DNA of 64,000 bases, from NCBI GenBank assembly GCA_038049695.1, contig CP142458.1, forward strand, positions 41,881,501-41,945,500, in the 5' to 3' direction. The notes beneath the pieces are model-generated. The model made no database searches. It had not been told where the DNA came from and was given only the letters and a program-made list of their open reading frames with translations. The translations under genes were made by a program, and so were the position numbers. Source of the stretch: Cinnamomum chago. Its lineage: Eukaryota; Streptophyta; Magnoliopsida; Laurales; Lauraceae. This document shows, piece after piece, positions 48,850 through 61,061 of the stretch. Position 1 is the stretch's first letter; every line of letters begins with the position of its first letter.

Positions 48850-50620
48850 TTGCTAATACACCAAGATCATACTTTTCATCCACAAAAAAGATCAATCCCT
48901 TCGAAAGTTGGATCTTATCGATCAACCACTTCCACTTTTAATAATACATCAATCCCGAAATCACCCTCTATTCATCCATCAGGTATAGCCTTCCCTATTT
49001 ATTCAGAAAAAAACAATGAAAATATACAATCAATCAGATTATCTGAGTCTGATTTTGATGCCTCAATAAACACAATCTCTTTAATTCATGAACCTAATAA
49101 AGAAGTGAGTGATTTCATAATTGATAAACAATACCTTCAACAAGATCTATTAAAACATCCAAAGACAAAATGGTTTTTTACAAAATTTTCTAAATTTGAA
49201 AGATCTCAGGTAAAAGAATTATGGTATGAACAAATGAATCAAGAAAAAAGAAACATCCCTTTCTTTGATTGGCTTTCGTCAAAAGTAAATAAAAAAGGAA
49301 CCGTTATGATGACAATTAATAAATCCACACAAACATGGGAAACAGACAAGGGTAAAATCGAATCTGTACGCCCTCATTTCTCTACTATAAAACATAAAGA
49401 CATAAATGCTACTCCATTTAAAAATGTTCCACTAAATCCAACCTAAAAAATGCTCACCGTTGATCATTTATCTCATCTAGTAGAACAAAACAATATTACA
49501 AATCTTTATTTACAAACAATTGGATCACAAACACAAAGAATTGAAAATATAATCTCTCGACAAGAATCAAGTTCATCATCTCAATTCAAGATAACAAGAG
49601 AAGTTCCAGCACTATGCTCCGACTTCATCTCAAAATTATCACTAGATAAAAAACCTTTAAAATTCCCTGCTGATTTTAAAAATGAAATCTCCATAAGAAC
49701 AGAACCTCCTGATAAAGGAAAATCAATAAATATGGTTGTAGAAGGACCAATAATTCCTAATTCCTCCGACTCTAATACAAATGAATCTAATGACGAAACA
49801 GACAATCAATCTATCACTCATATTCCTCAAATCAATAAAATATTTTCTCCCAAAACTCATACTTCAAAAATAAAGAATTATTACAGTAGACCCTTTCCAA
49901 TGAATTTACAATTTGAAGAAATCCCTGATATAGCAAATTGCAAATTTGATGGTAGTTCATTAATAGAATGGAACATTGATGGACTCACCGAATATGGAAT
50001 TCTTAATATTTTGAGAAACATGGTTCTTTATACTAATGCCGGAATGATCTACGGCAATACAGGAGCTGAAATCATAAACTCAATCATTATAGGATTTCCG
50101 GTCAACTTCATAGCTGGTGGGAATATTATCTTACTCCAATCCAAAGAACTAGTATATTAAATTCAGTCAAAGTAAATGAAGAAGGCAAACCTCTTCTTAA
50201 TGCCAATGGTCAACCTATTTCTAACGCAGTGGAAACATTAATTCATAATATTCTTATTAATTTTTCTGGTAATGTTAGTGATCAAGTCGAAAAATATCGA
50301 GAACAATTAATCAATCTACGTTGTAGAACTTTATCTGATATCAGATGGTATAAAGATGTTTTTCTCTTTTCATCTTTCAATTATTTAATTCTAATGAAGA
50401 CTTTTGGAAAGAAAAATTTATTTTAGGCCTTCCAACGCATTTCACAGAAAAAGTAAAAAATGTTCTAAGGGAACAAAATAATGGAAGATTAAATTATGCC
50501 AACTATACATATGGTGATTTAATTCAAAAAATTTCTCGTGTAGGTTTGTCGTTATGCAGTGATATGAAAATTAAAGCAGATTTACATAAACAAAGAAAAT
50601 TGGTAAACAAGAATTAGGGG
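48850..50620 (+). pseudogene. Caulimovirid coat protein region, copy 1
   Basis: Two successive frames (48850-49446 and 49450-50160, the first closed by a single stop) continue in another frame from about 50130 to 50620 after a one-base shift, with one more frame change near 50390. The last part has the tryptophan- and lysine-containing pattern of caulimovirid capsid cores. The N-terminal half is rich in Ser, Thr and Asn and low in hydrophobic residues, as is usual upstream of the core. It would have formed the icosahedral particle. It is broken at several places. Confidence 0.75.
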
Positions 50621-50817
50621 ATTTTTGCTATCAATTTGGATACGAACCCCTACAAAATCCATCTACTAGAACTCTATTATCGCTCTAAAAGGAAAAAGTA
50701 TTCTAATAATGAAAAACCATACAAGTCACCTAAAAAATATTATAAGAAAAGAAAAAATGAACAAAGTGATTATAAGAAAAGAAAATCAAGCTCTTCTCAA
50801 AAAAAAAAACTAATAAA

Positions 50818-50871
50818 TGTGATTATGCATGTTATAAATGCGGAAAAGGAGGACATTTTGCAAATAATTGT
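50818..50871 (+). other. Zinc knuckle of the viral coat protein
   Basis: A CX2CX4HX4C motif has cysteines at codons 50830 and 50839, histidine at 50854 and cysteine at 50869. It follows a lysine-rich tract, as in other caulimovirid capsid proteins. Confidence 0.85.
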
Positions 50872-51009
50872 TTTGATAAAAATTCAAAAAAGAAAATAAA
50901 TGAATTAGAATATCATTCTCATAATTCAGAAGATGATGAAGATGTATGTGTATGTTGCGAAAGTGACGAAACCTCTTATGATTCCTCATCCTCATCGTCA
51001 TATTTCTCA

Positions 51010-51717
51010 ATGAATGTATTAAATGCCCAAGATGAATTGCTTCTAGAATTGATAGAAAACATTTCCTTTGAAGAAGAAAAACGAAAATATTATAGAAAAA
51101 TGCTTGAAGATAAATCCTCCTCAAAAAAACCTTTCAAGAAAAATAAAGATTTTCAATCAATTTCAATGAAAGACATGTTCTCTCAAAAATTAAACTCTTC
51201 AAAATCTCTAACCATTCAAGACCTTCAAAATGAAGTAACTGAAACAAAACAAGAAATTGCTAGATTAAAAGAAGCAACTCAAGAAATTGCTAAATTAAGA
51301 ACAAGAATTGAAATCCTTGAATTAGGAAAAGAAATCTGTACAAACAATCAAGAAGACACTAATCTCGAAAAAGAATTTGATGATGAAATTCAAGAATTTG
51401 TAAACTACATCACTAAATATCATTATCATAAATGGTATACAACTGTAACACTAAAAATCAAGGAATTCAATCTATCTGTTGATTGTTTAATTGACAGTGG
51501 AGCAAATATAAATTGCATACGAGAAGGATTAATTCCTACAAAATATTTTGAAAAAATAAAAAATTATACAATTGGCACTGTAAATGGAAAAAATATAATA
51601 GTCAATTACAAAATCCCAAATGCACATGTTTGCAAAAATGGAAAATGCATTCAAACTTCATTCGCCGTAACAAAAATATTAACAAATGATGTTATCCTAG
51701 GAACTCCATTTTTATAA
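51010..51717 (+). pseudogene. Caulimovirid aspartic protease with coiled-coil linker, copy 1
   Basis: This is a 235-codon open frame continuing the polyprotein after the zinc knuckle. Residues roughly 75 to 115 are heptad-rich (coiled coil likely). The retroviral-type aspartic protease follows: the catalytic DSGA is at 51493-51504 and the second-half ILGTPF at about 51694-51711. The frame is closed by a stop at 51715-51717; a neighbouring frame continues to about 51828. In relatives the RT domain would come next, and it is absent. Confidence 0.85.
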
Positions 51718-51844
51718 AAAATACACAAGGAATTCATACAATAATTGATGATAAACCAATAAATTTTGAATTCATAGAAAGCCTACGGCTTGGACGAATT
51801 AATTCACGAATCAATGGAATTAATTTTTAATTGCATACATATTC

Positions 51845-53074
51845 ATGTTTCCAATTTCCAAAAGCAATCTTCTTGCATCAATAAAGCTTTTCGATAACTA
51901 TTTTAATTTCTCTTCCCATAGGGAAACAACCATGTATAAGGATATAGGCAAACAGCTAATAGAGTCCAATAAAGTATCCCTCCTTGCTAATGAAGAACCT
52001 TCTTTTCAAATCCCTTTCCCATCCTTCAATCCAACCCCCTCTGTTGCTTCTCAAATTCTTATTGATAATATTTGGAGTGCATGTCTTTCTGGCCAATGCA
52101 ATTAACTAATGCGAAAGCACCTGTTTGATCTGGCCAATCATATCAAATATTTGGAAGCAAAAATTCAAATGTTAGAACAACAATGTGCATCGTCATCTAT
52201 CCCTCCAATTGAATACAGAACACAACTCCTAGAAAAAGTTAATTCCCTTCTTCCGGATGATTTAGCTTCAAGAATTAGAGATGAAACTCTATCTTTTCAG
52301 ATAATGGAGCTCTTAATGCATCAAGCATGCTACGTTAGCTGGGCCACTTGTTTTCCAAAAATGTTCTTACCAGTGGAAGAGTTCGATATTTCTTATATTG
52401 AACAAGGCCTAGTTCATCGATTTGTTCTCGACAGAGATAATCTTGCAATAAGTCGACAGTTGCTTGCAATTGTCAAATATGCTCTCAGTTGCCTCGGCAT
52501 CACCAAGAGAAATATTCTCATAACAATCTCTTCTACTCTTGGAGAAAGAGATGAATTCAGATTTTATCATCCATATCAATTATGGACTCTCATGAATTAT
52601 GAAGATGGAGATTTGTTCTGTCAAAAATATAGCATCCCTATCAATGATTATGAACATCTTCCAGACAGAAACTAGAATCAAACCGAAAGATTTGAATCTT
52701 CTGATGCTGCAGATCTTAGCTACAGCTTGGAGCGTCAACAATTCTACAATATTCAAGTTGATCAAAATCAAATGTTCATCAATTTAAAAAGACATCTCGA
52801 ATTTGCCCGCACATTCAAGGGAATCTAGAGCGATGGTCGTCGAGTTATATGTATAGATGAAGATCTTGCCGACGATACTTTCGTGTATTATGATCCCCTT
52901 CGGGCAGGCCATACAATTCTTGATGACATCCTCGAAAAATTCCAAGATGCATCGTCTCGTAATATCATGGAAAGAACAAAGAGACTGCTCATCAAGCTAT
53001 TTCAAAGAGAAATTTATTATGGTGTATGGACTCCTAGTCCTCAGGAGCCAGATCAATACCTCATCGATGATTAA
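51845..53074 (+). pseudogene. Unassigned viral reading frame after the protease
   Basis: Three segments in one frame (51845-52105, 52109-52675, and on to 53074) are separated by single in-frame stops at 52103-52105, 52673-52675 and near 52828. The total is about 410 codons, which suggests one ancestral protein. The middle segment has a helical stretch near its start (heptad-like, about residues 5 to 25). I recognise no RT, RNase H, protease or known domain. Position and shared orientation suggest a viral gene, possibly the second frame seen in some caulimovirids, but the function is unknown. Confidence 0.5.
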
Positions 53075-54100
53075 ATCCAGCTCTGTTAATTGTAGCTCTA
53101 GCAAATTTCCATTGCACTCATATAGGTATCTCAAATGCAGTTCTCCATGCAGCCCCGCATACAGCAAGGTTTTCCCCATAGTGACAAGTGTCCCTCAATA
53201 AATCTCTCCATCGGCATCCTTCATCAAAGCCATCAACATCAAAAGAATAAATAATGCCCAAATACATAAACAATGAATTTCCATAACCAACATGCCTTTA
53301 TTATCATGTTCCAAGTCAACACTATGACTTAAATGACTCATTATCATTTTCACCTTCATACGAATGTAAAGAATGTGAAAAGTATAAGATATCTCACCAA
53401 AGGTGACTAAAAATGGTGCAAGTCGAGCCGGACCCAAGTCCATTGGGCCTAGCCCGTGAGCTATCGGGTCAATCAGATCCAACCCATTGGAAAAGCCCAC
53501 AAATCCAATGAGTTTGAACAGATTGTTGTGGGAAGCTATCCTATTTTTAGTAGTCTTCTAATTACTTTAGTATTTTAGAAATTAGTAGGTTTCTTTAATT
53601 TGAATGTTATGAAATAGGAAAGATTGTAGGAACTTCATTCTAAATATGTAAATCCCCCTTTAGGGATCCACAACATCTTAATATTGAATTGAAATTGAGT
53701 TCTGATTTGTTATTGATTTGGTTAGTTTACTCTGTGCGTGAGTCTTGGTTGTAGAATCCTTCTGGATTCGGCCAAATCCCTACTGTGGGTTTGGTCTTCT
53801 TCCCTGGCTGCATAAAAAAAGTCCACTATAGTGGGCTTCGGTACTCTCCACTCTATGGTGGTCTACATGATCATTCCAAATGAAATCCACAGCTCCGATG
53901 CAATCATGCAAAAGTCAACAATTGTGGCTACAGTATTGCAAATAATACAGCTACAACAATTATACCTACAGCAACTACAGTAATTCAGATGTCAGAAGCA
54001 ATGCCGCATCAACTACAGTAATGCAAATTATATGATACAGTACAAATGTTGTGTACATCTTATCCCATTGCGGATTTCAAATATAATTAAGTCTGTAAAG
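53075..54100 (+). other. Non-coding interval between viral copies, possibly with an inserted LTR
   Basis: No coding sequence is visible. The part from about 53195 to 53825 looks plant-like and LTR-like (AT-rich U3-type sequence, GGGCC-rich stretch near 53430-53470) and may be an insertion, but I cannot define ends or a duplication. The rest would be viral intergenic region upstream of the promoter, with CTACAGTA-type short repeats near 53930-54020. Confidence 0.4.
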
Positions 54101-54247
54101 TCTATAAATAGGGATTGTGAGAAATTGTCTCACGCAATAAAAAATTTAGGTATAACCTAAAATACAGTCTTCCACTTTCCTCTCCTTTCTTTTAGTTTAG
54201 CGAGAGTCGTCTGGTTCAATCCCGGTCGGTCAATTTGGTATCAGAGA
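54101..54247 (+). promoter_or_regulatory. Caulimovirid promoter, poly(A) signal and primer site (copy 2)
   Basis: TATAAATA is at 54103-54110 and AATAAA at 54136-54141, a short distance downstream, the arrangement in pararetroviruses whose transcripts are terminally redundant. TGGTATCAGAGA at 54236-54247 matches the tRNA-iMet primer site with one mismatch at its last base. Together with the leader that follows, this is the regulatory region of a caulimovirid genome. Copy 1 lacks it because its left end lies inside the leader. Confidence 0.75.
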
Positions 54248-54604
54248 CATACCAATCTTCTCTCCTTGTAAGATTATTTTATCTATCAATGAAGTATAGA
54301 TTTCAAGCTTTCAATTCATTTGCAAAAACTTGCATGCATCATGTAACTTTCTTTCTTTGTTTATTTGTTTGTTGATTGCATAGTTGAATCAAACCTATGT
54401 TGGTTAGATGCATTTCCGATTTTTGATATACATTGACTTGATAGAGTTAATTAATTGTTGTTGCTAAAAGGAGTGGTTTGGGTCCAAGGTCTCTTGTTGC
54501 GTAGCCTTTGTTGACCGTTAGCCAGGAGAGCGTTTAGGGGTTTTGTGGCATAAACCGTTGACAGGCCACCGATCATTCTGATTAGTGATAATTATTAATT
54601 AGCG

Positions 54605-55943
54605 ATGTCTAGAATTTTTAGATCATTAAAATGAATTCATCTTCTAACACAGTTTCAACTTCTTTATCATCATCCATCATACCCACAATAAATAAAATTT
54701 CAATTAGAAATTTAGAAGAAATAAGTTTTGAAGATATAGAGAAATCAATCCACGATTGGACAATCCCTAAAGTCTCTTTAAAAGAAATCTATAAAGAAGG
54801 AACTTTCATACAAAAATCAAATTATGTAATAAAGACGGTTGAAGAAACCCTCTCAATACAGCAAAATGAAGAAAATTTACATCTAATTCCCTTGGAAAGA
54901 ATTGACATGCATAAATCAAAATATAAATACATGCATATAGGACTTATTCAAGTTGCAATTAAGCCATTAACCAGAGTTGGTTTAAATACATCTTGTCTCG
55001 CTTATGTTCGAGATAAAAGACATGAATCATTCAGAGATTCCCTAATAGGGATGGTAGAAGCCAGTCTTCATGACGTCCCGGCCTTTTTTAATTGTTTTCC
55101 CAATTTCACAGTATCACGTAATGATCCAGGTGCCTATGAAGCCATCACTCTAGGCATCCACACAAAAGGATTCAATATGAAACCTCAATCATAAAATGTT
55201 GCAATAGTATATAGAATTTATTATAAAGTAATGAATACGATTATCCCCGAAATTGCTTATTCATCACAAATCAAAGGTGTAACTACTTTATTCCTTACAA
55301 ATTTCAAAAATAAAGTCACCACAACTAAATCCAAAGCTTGGGAAGTTGTGAATCTTTCTGGCAGGTGGGAGCTTGAAGAAGCTCAACCAAGAACCCCTCA
55401 ACTTCAAGATGATGTTGAGTCAATTACAGAACATCTAGATGGAAAAGTAACAATAAATTTTGCTACTACGCCAAGATCATACTTTTCATCCACAAAAAGA
55501 TCAATCCCTTCGGAAGCTGGATCTTATCGATCAACCACTTCCACTTTTCATAATACATTAATCCCGAAATCACCCTCTGTTCATCCATTAGGCATAGCCT
55601 TCCCTGTTTATTCAGAAACAAACAATGAAGATATACAATCAGTCAGATTATCTGAATTTGATTTTGATGCCTCAATAAACACAATCTCTTTAATTCATGA
55701 ACCTAATAAAGAAGTAAGTGATTTCATAATTGATAAACAATACATTCAACAAGATCTATTAAAACATCCAAAGACAAAATGACTTTTTACAAAATTTTCT
55801 AAATTTGAACGATCTCAAGTAAAAGAATTATGGTATGAACAAATGAATCAAGAAAAAAGAAATATCCCTTTCTTTGATTGGCTTTCGTAAAAAATAAATA
55901 AAAAAGGAACTGTTATGATGACAATTAATAAATCCACACAAAC
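54605..55943 (+). pseudogene. Movement protein and start of coat protein, copy 2
   Basis: The equivalent ATG at 54605 is followed by a stop at codon 10 caused by a small deletion. The frame then reads 54631-55194, stops where copy 1 has a CAA-type codon, and continues 55231-55782 to a TGA where copy 1 has TGG. A further TAA lies near 55888. Unlike copy 1 it keeps the roughly 25 bp near 55345-55370, so movement and coat protein were originally one frame. Confidence 0.8.
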
Positions 55944-56218
55944 TGACAGAGAGAGAGAGACTTCTGTGAAAATGCTTTCCAATCGACCTCCTGTCTTCTT
56001 GGATTGCTCTTCTTTATATAGACTTTACATTGCCTAAGTTTAGGCTACAAATCATCAAAACAGAACCTAATTAAATCTCTAAATATGGTAAAACATCCTA
56101 GCATATGGATTAGTCTTGCTGTACAAGTTATGACTAGATCTCATATGTACAAGTGGGCCGGGCCTATTATCATACAAGTGAGCTGGGCCTATTTAACATA
56201 CAAGTTTACACTTTAACA
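55944..56218 (-). mobile_element. Copia-D 3' LTR (275 bp)
   Basis: The minus strand starts TGTTAAAGTGTAAACTTG and ends CTCTCTCTGTCA. It is near-identical to the 5' LTR except for a shorter GA run. Confidence 0.93.
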
Positions 56219-56227
56219 CCCCCCCTC
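56219..56227 (-). promoter_or_regulatory. Copia-D polypurine tract
   Basis: The minus strand reads GAGGGGGGG immediately before the 3' LTR. Confidence 0.88.
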
Positions 56228-56230
56228 AAA

Positions 56231-59200
56231 TTGATGCGGAGAATCAACCGGCAACAATTTGCGAACCAAGAATTCATGCCGCGGCCGTGGAAGGCCCTTG
56301 GTGAAGATATCAGCAAGCTGGAACTCAGTGGAAATATGGGGAAGAGTAATGACTTTGCGATCATACTCGTCCCGAATGAAGTGACAGTCCACCTCTATAT
56401 GCTTGGTCCGTTCATGAAACACAGGATTTTCAGTGATTCGAATGGCACTTGTGTTATCAGCATGAAGAGGAGTTGATTGAGTCTGTAAGAATCCAAGCTC
56501 TGAGAGCAATCCACGTAGCCATAGGATCTCAGAACAAGCGGAAGACATGGCACGGTATTCTGATTCCGTGGAAGATTTTGAGACTTTATCTTGTTTTACA
56601 TTTCCAGGATATCAAGGCGTCTCCCAAGTAAACGCACCATCCTGTGGTAGAGCGGCGTGTGTCCGGACAGTAGGCCCAATCCGCATCAGAATAAGCAGTG
56701 AGTGTAAGCGGTGTGCCAACTGGAAAAAATAAGTCACGGGTAGAGGTACCAAGGCTATATCGAATAATCCGTTTGACTGCCGCCAAATGATGATGCCGCG
56801 GGACTGTCATAAACTGACTGATCAGATTAACAGCATAAGAGATATCTGGTCGGGTGATGGTTAGGTAGACAAGGCTACCAACTAACCGACGATAAAATGT
56901 AGGATCAGGAAGGAGCTCTCCATCTTGTTGACGAAGCTTGACATTCACTTCCAAAGGGGTGTCAACTGGGCTAGAATCACCTAGATCGGCAAGAGCCACA
57001 AGGTCAGTAGCATATTTGTGTTGATGCATAAACAAACCTTTCTTTGATTGATGAACTTCTAAACCCAAGAAATAATTCAAAGGTCCCAAATCCTTCATAT
57101 GAAATGTATCTTGCAGAGTGGCCTGTATCTGTCGAATCATATCACTGTGTGGGCCAGTAATAATGATATCATCGACATACACAAGGAGAATTGTGGATCC
57201 TCTGGATGAATGAATCGTGAACATCGAAGAATCATACGGGCTCTGTATAAAAGAAAGCCGAAGGAGAGTGGTACGGAACTTGTCAAACTAGGCTCTGGGC
57301 GCCTGTTTAAGGCCATATAAGGAGCGTCGTAAACGAGCGACATCGGTCTTGGAAGAAGAAGGAATTCCCTGAGGGAGACGCATATAGACTTCCTCTTTAA
57401 GATCCCCATGAAGAAATGCATTCTTCACATCCATCTGATACAGGGGCCACGACTGAGAAGCGACTATTGCAAGAACTGTACGTACAGTTGTCATTTTGGC
57501 CACCGGAGCAAAAGTCTCCTCATAGTTGATACCATACTCCTGCTTGTTTCCAAGTGCAACCAGGCGGGCTTTGTAGCGATCCAAGGATCCATCAGATTTC
57601 AATTTCACCGAGTATACCCATTTGCATCCAATGGGTTTGACAGATGAAGGACAAGGAACAACGTCCCATGAATGATTTGTTTGAAGAGCGGTAAGTTCTT
57701 CCTGCATAGCCTGTATCCAACAATCATGCTGTACTGCCTGAGAATACGAGTTAGGGATAGAAACAGAAGACAAAGTGGTTAATAATGAAGCATGGGTAAA
57801 GCCATAACGATCAGGTGGCCTGATGTGGCAAGTGGATCAGGCTCCGGAGGTGGATCAGGTGCAGGATCAGGTGCAGGAATGGTAGGCGTAGGGAGAGACC
57901 CAGAGGCAGAATCAGTTGTAACCTTCCGTCGTTCATACACAAAATTCGGCCTAAAACGAGTAACCGGTTGAGGTATTGCATCTGAAAAGGGTGGTAAAAA
58001 AGATAAAGGGACAGAGTCATTCGAATCACCATGCCTTGGAAAGAAATACTGATTTTCAAAGAACACAACATTGCGAGACACCCGAATTCTTTTGGCTGTA
58101 GGATCATAACATAGATAGCCTTTTTTATTAAGAGCGTACCCAAGAAAGGCACATATGGAGGACTGTGCTGTTAACTTAGTGCGCTCAGTGGGAGGGAGAA
58201 GGACAAAACACACACACCCAAAGGGACGAAGATGTTCATAAAGAGGATGTTTTTGAAAAAGTCTAAAAAAAGGTGTCTGGTTGTCTAATCTAGAGGAAGG
58301 TAAACGATTTATTACATGCACAGCGGTTGAAAGGGCTTCGGGCCAAAACCGAGTGGGGACAGAAGAAGCTAACAAGAGGGAACGAGCAGTATCTAAAAGA
58401 TGTCGGTTTTTTCGTTCAGACACACCATTTTGTTGGGGGGTGTAGGGACAAGATCGTTGGGAGATAATTCCTTTGGATTGCAAAAATAGTTGAAAGTCCT
58501 TAGAAACATACTCCCCCCCTGAATCAGATCTAAGAATTTTAATGGTAGTTGAAAATTGATTCTCAACATAAGACAAGAAAACCTTAAAAACTGAGAAAAC
58601 ATCAGACTTAGAATGCAAAAAATAAATCCAAGTAAAACGACTATAATCATCAATGAATGTAACAAAGTATTTATAATGAGAATGAGAGATAACAGGTGCA
58701 ATACCCCAGACATCACTATGAACAATATCAAAACATTTCAGAGCCAAAGAATCATGAAGAGGAAACGGAAGGATTTTCCCTTTCCCCATCTTGCAGCTAT
58801 CACAATTAGAAGAAACATCTTTAAAAGAAACTTTATTATCATTAATTAAACCAGAATTCAATAAAAACATCAAAGTTTTGGAATTAGGATGTCCTAAACG
58901 ATTATGCCACAACTGGCATTTATTTTGACTAGAATGAGAAAGCAAAGCAGACTCTGAAGGGGGCCTTTCTTGTGACGAAATCTGGAGAGGAAACAGTCGT
59001 CCCTGCTTAGGGCCCTTCGCCAGCACCTTCCCCGATACTTGATCCTGCACAACACAACCAGAGCGAGAAAAAAGGATGGAGCAATTATTATCAACAAGTT
59101 GACCTACTGATAACAAATTTGTGGTTAAGCGAGGAGAAAGAAAAACATTATGCAAGGGCAAGGAGTGAGGAACATGGCCAACAGCGGTAATGGGAACACT

Positions 59201-60300
59201 GCCACCGTCAGCAGTATTGATGCAGAGGTCTCCATCATACATCCTAATATGAGTCATATTGGCAGGAGAGTGTGTCATATGATTGGAGGCCCCTGAATCA
59301 ATATACCAGGTGGATTCTGAAGATTTTGGTTTACCTGACAGGCCAAGTGCAGAGAAAGCATTTATGATCATTTGTTGGACCATTTCAGGAGTAAGGGTAG
59401 AAGAAGAAGTGGCAGCGGGTGGTGCAGGCATGACTAGTGAAGAAGCTTCAGGAAGATGTGTAGAATAAGCTCTCTGTTGCTGTGACCTATTCTGAGGTTG
59501 TGTACGGCATTCCAGAAGAACATGACCTTTGGTTTTGCAGTAGGAACAAAACTTCTGGTTGCACTGAGTGGAAACATGTCCGAGTTTTTGACAGCAAAAA
59601 CATTTGACCTTGCTCATGTCTCGGGCTTGGGGCTTACCCCGGGCTATATAAGCAACATCGATAGGAGCCGCCTGAGGAGCAGTCTGTGTAAGTGTTGTCC
59701 GAGTCACCAAGCGCTGTTCCTCTCTAAGGAGTTCGCCCAAACATGATTCGAGTGAGGGGGATGGCACCCTGCTCATTAAGTTGGAGCGGACAGTTTCAAA
59801 TTGTGGCCGTAACTTCATCAGAAACTGATCTCGCTGACTTGTTTGATGGATCTCTTGAATAGAGGATAAGGAGGCAGCGGGGAGGTCAGCATAAATAATC
59901 TCAGCATAATCAGTCCACAAACTTGTAAACTGAGAGTAGTAATCCTGTATCGACAAGGTTCCTTGAACAAACTGCGAGATTTCATGTTCTAAATGAAACC
60001 GTCGAGTAGAATTTTCCTGTAAATAGATCTTCTTTAAATAAAGCCATATTTCTTTTGCAGTCTTGTATGGGTGAAGGTTCAGGATAAACTGTGGATCGAC
60101 AGATCCCAATATCCAAGTCATGATCTGGCAATCTTTAACCTCTCATTTAGCGAGAAGCTTATCATCAGTAGGTTTGGGATCCGAACCATCAAGATGTCCC
60201 TAGAGTTCTTTACCCTTAAGGTAAATTTGAAATTGAAAAGACCAAGTGGTATAGTTTTTACCATTAAACTTGATCAGAGTGATGTCATTTTTCTCCATAA
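56231..60300 (-). pseudogene. Copia-D polyprotein, broken
   Basis: Gag starts MEKNDITLIKFNGKNYTTWS at 60300 with in-frame stops at 60200-60202 (TAG) and 60142-60144 (TGA), both where tryptophan is expected. The frame 57779-60121 covers gag, a CCHC knuckle (CFCCQKLGHVSTQC), protease (WYIDSGASNHMT), LWHNRLGHPNSK and the integrase core (HSDVWGIAPV, TFIDDYSRFTW, RSDSGGEY). A one-base shift precedes 57779. RT follows ([25 protein letters not shown]), with a TAG for Trp at 57288-57290, then YVDDIIITG in 56586-57224. A one-base loss near 56597 lies in RNase H, which continues to about 56231. At least five lesions exclude a functional product. Confidence 0.92.
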
Positions 60301-60997
60301 TATCAATGCAGAGATATACTTAGAAAGAAACAACAACAGCAACACAGAGAATCCAACTACCAGCTCAGTAAATTGCAACTTGAAATCACACTAATCAGAG
60401 ATCCAGAGTATTCAAAATAGCAATGTATAACAAAAATTCACAGAAGATCAGAATCTGTGATGTAATCTGAGATTATTTCACTAACCCAACAAGATGGAGG
60501 CAGTTGTAGTGGCTGAGAGATGCATTCATCAAAGTTTGCCCTAGAACAGAAAAAAAAACAGTCCCTGACGACCTGGAATTTTTGTGCTGGAGAGATGCGT
60601 GGGCCCCACTGCTTGGTCCAATCACAGATCAGAGGACATCATCTTGGAGGAGATCAAAAGTGTGTCCTCTAGTCCAAGTTTGATGGGATTTGGATAAATA
60701 TCCACAAAGTTGTACGGTGGAGATGAAATCCTTTTGAGAGAAAACCACCAAAGTCGCCAGATGAAGAAGAGGATGAATGGCACCTTATCAGAGGAGAAAA
60801 AAATCCAGAAAAATCTTCAAAATAACTTTGAAGAGTAGTCGATCATCACCATGTAGGTTGCTGGCTACAGGTGATTGATCAAAGATGGGCCACCTTGATC
60901 AAAGATACTCCAGGCAAAGAGAAGAGAAGAAACAAAGAGATAACTCTTAATTAACGAAGGAAGTCTCTCAGAGGGAATGAGATTTCTTAGAACCAAA

Positions 60998-61009
60998 GCT
61001 CTGATACCA
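60998..61009 (-). promoter_or_regulatory. Copia-D primer binding site
   Basis: The minus strand reads TGGTATCAGAGC directly after the 5' LTR, matching initiator-methionine tRNA. Confidence 0.93.
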
Positions 61010-61013
61010 TGAC

Positions 61014-61061
<48 letters not shown>

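Larger units (their letters stand above)
47821..53074 (+). mobile_element. Endogenous caulimovirid, copy 1 (leader end to last reading frame)
   Basis: Gene order on the plus strand is leader, movement protein (48022), coat protein with zinc knuckle (about 48850-50900), aspartic protease (51010-51717), then an unassigned frame (51845-53074). No reverse transcriptase or RNase H follows the protease, although these are expected in a complete caulimovirid polyprotein. All products are interrupted by frameshifts and stops, so it is a fossil. A second copy begins 6,583 bp further on in the same direction. Identity as a plant pararetrovirus rests on the movement and coat protein domains plus the regulatory region of copy 2; the genus is not fixed. 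Confidence 0.85.
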
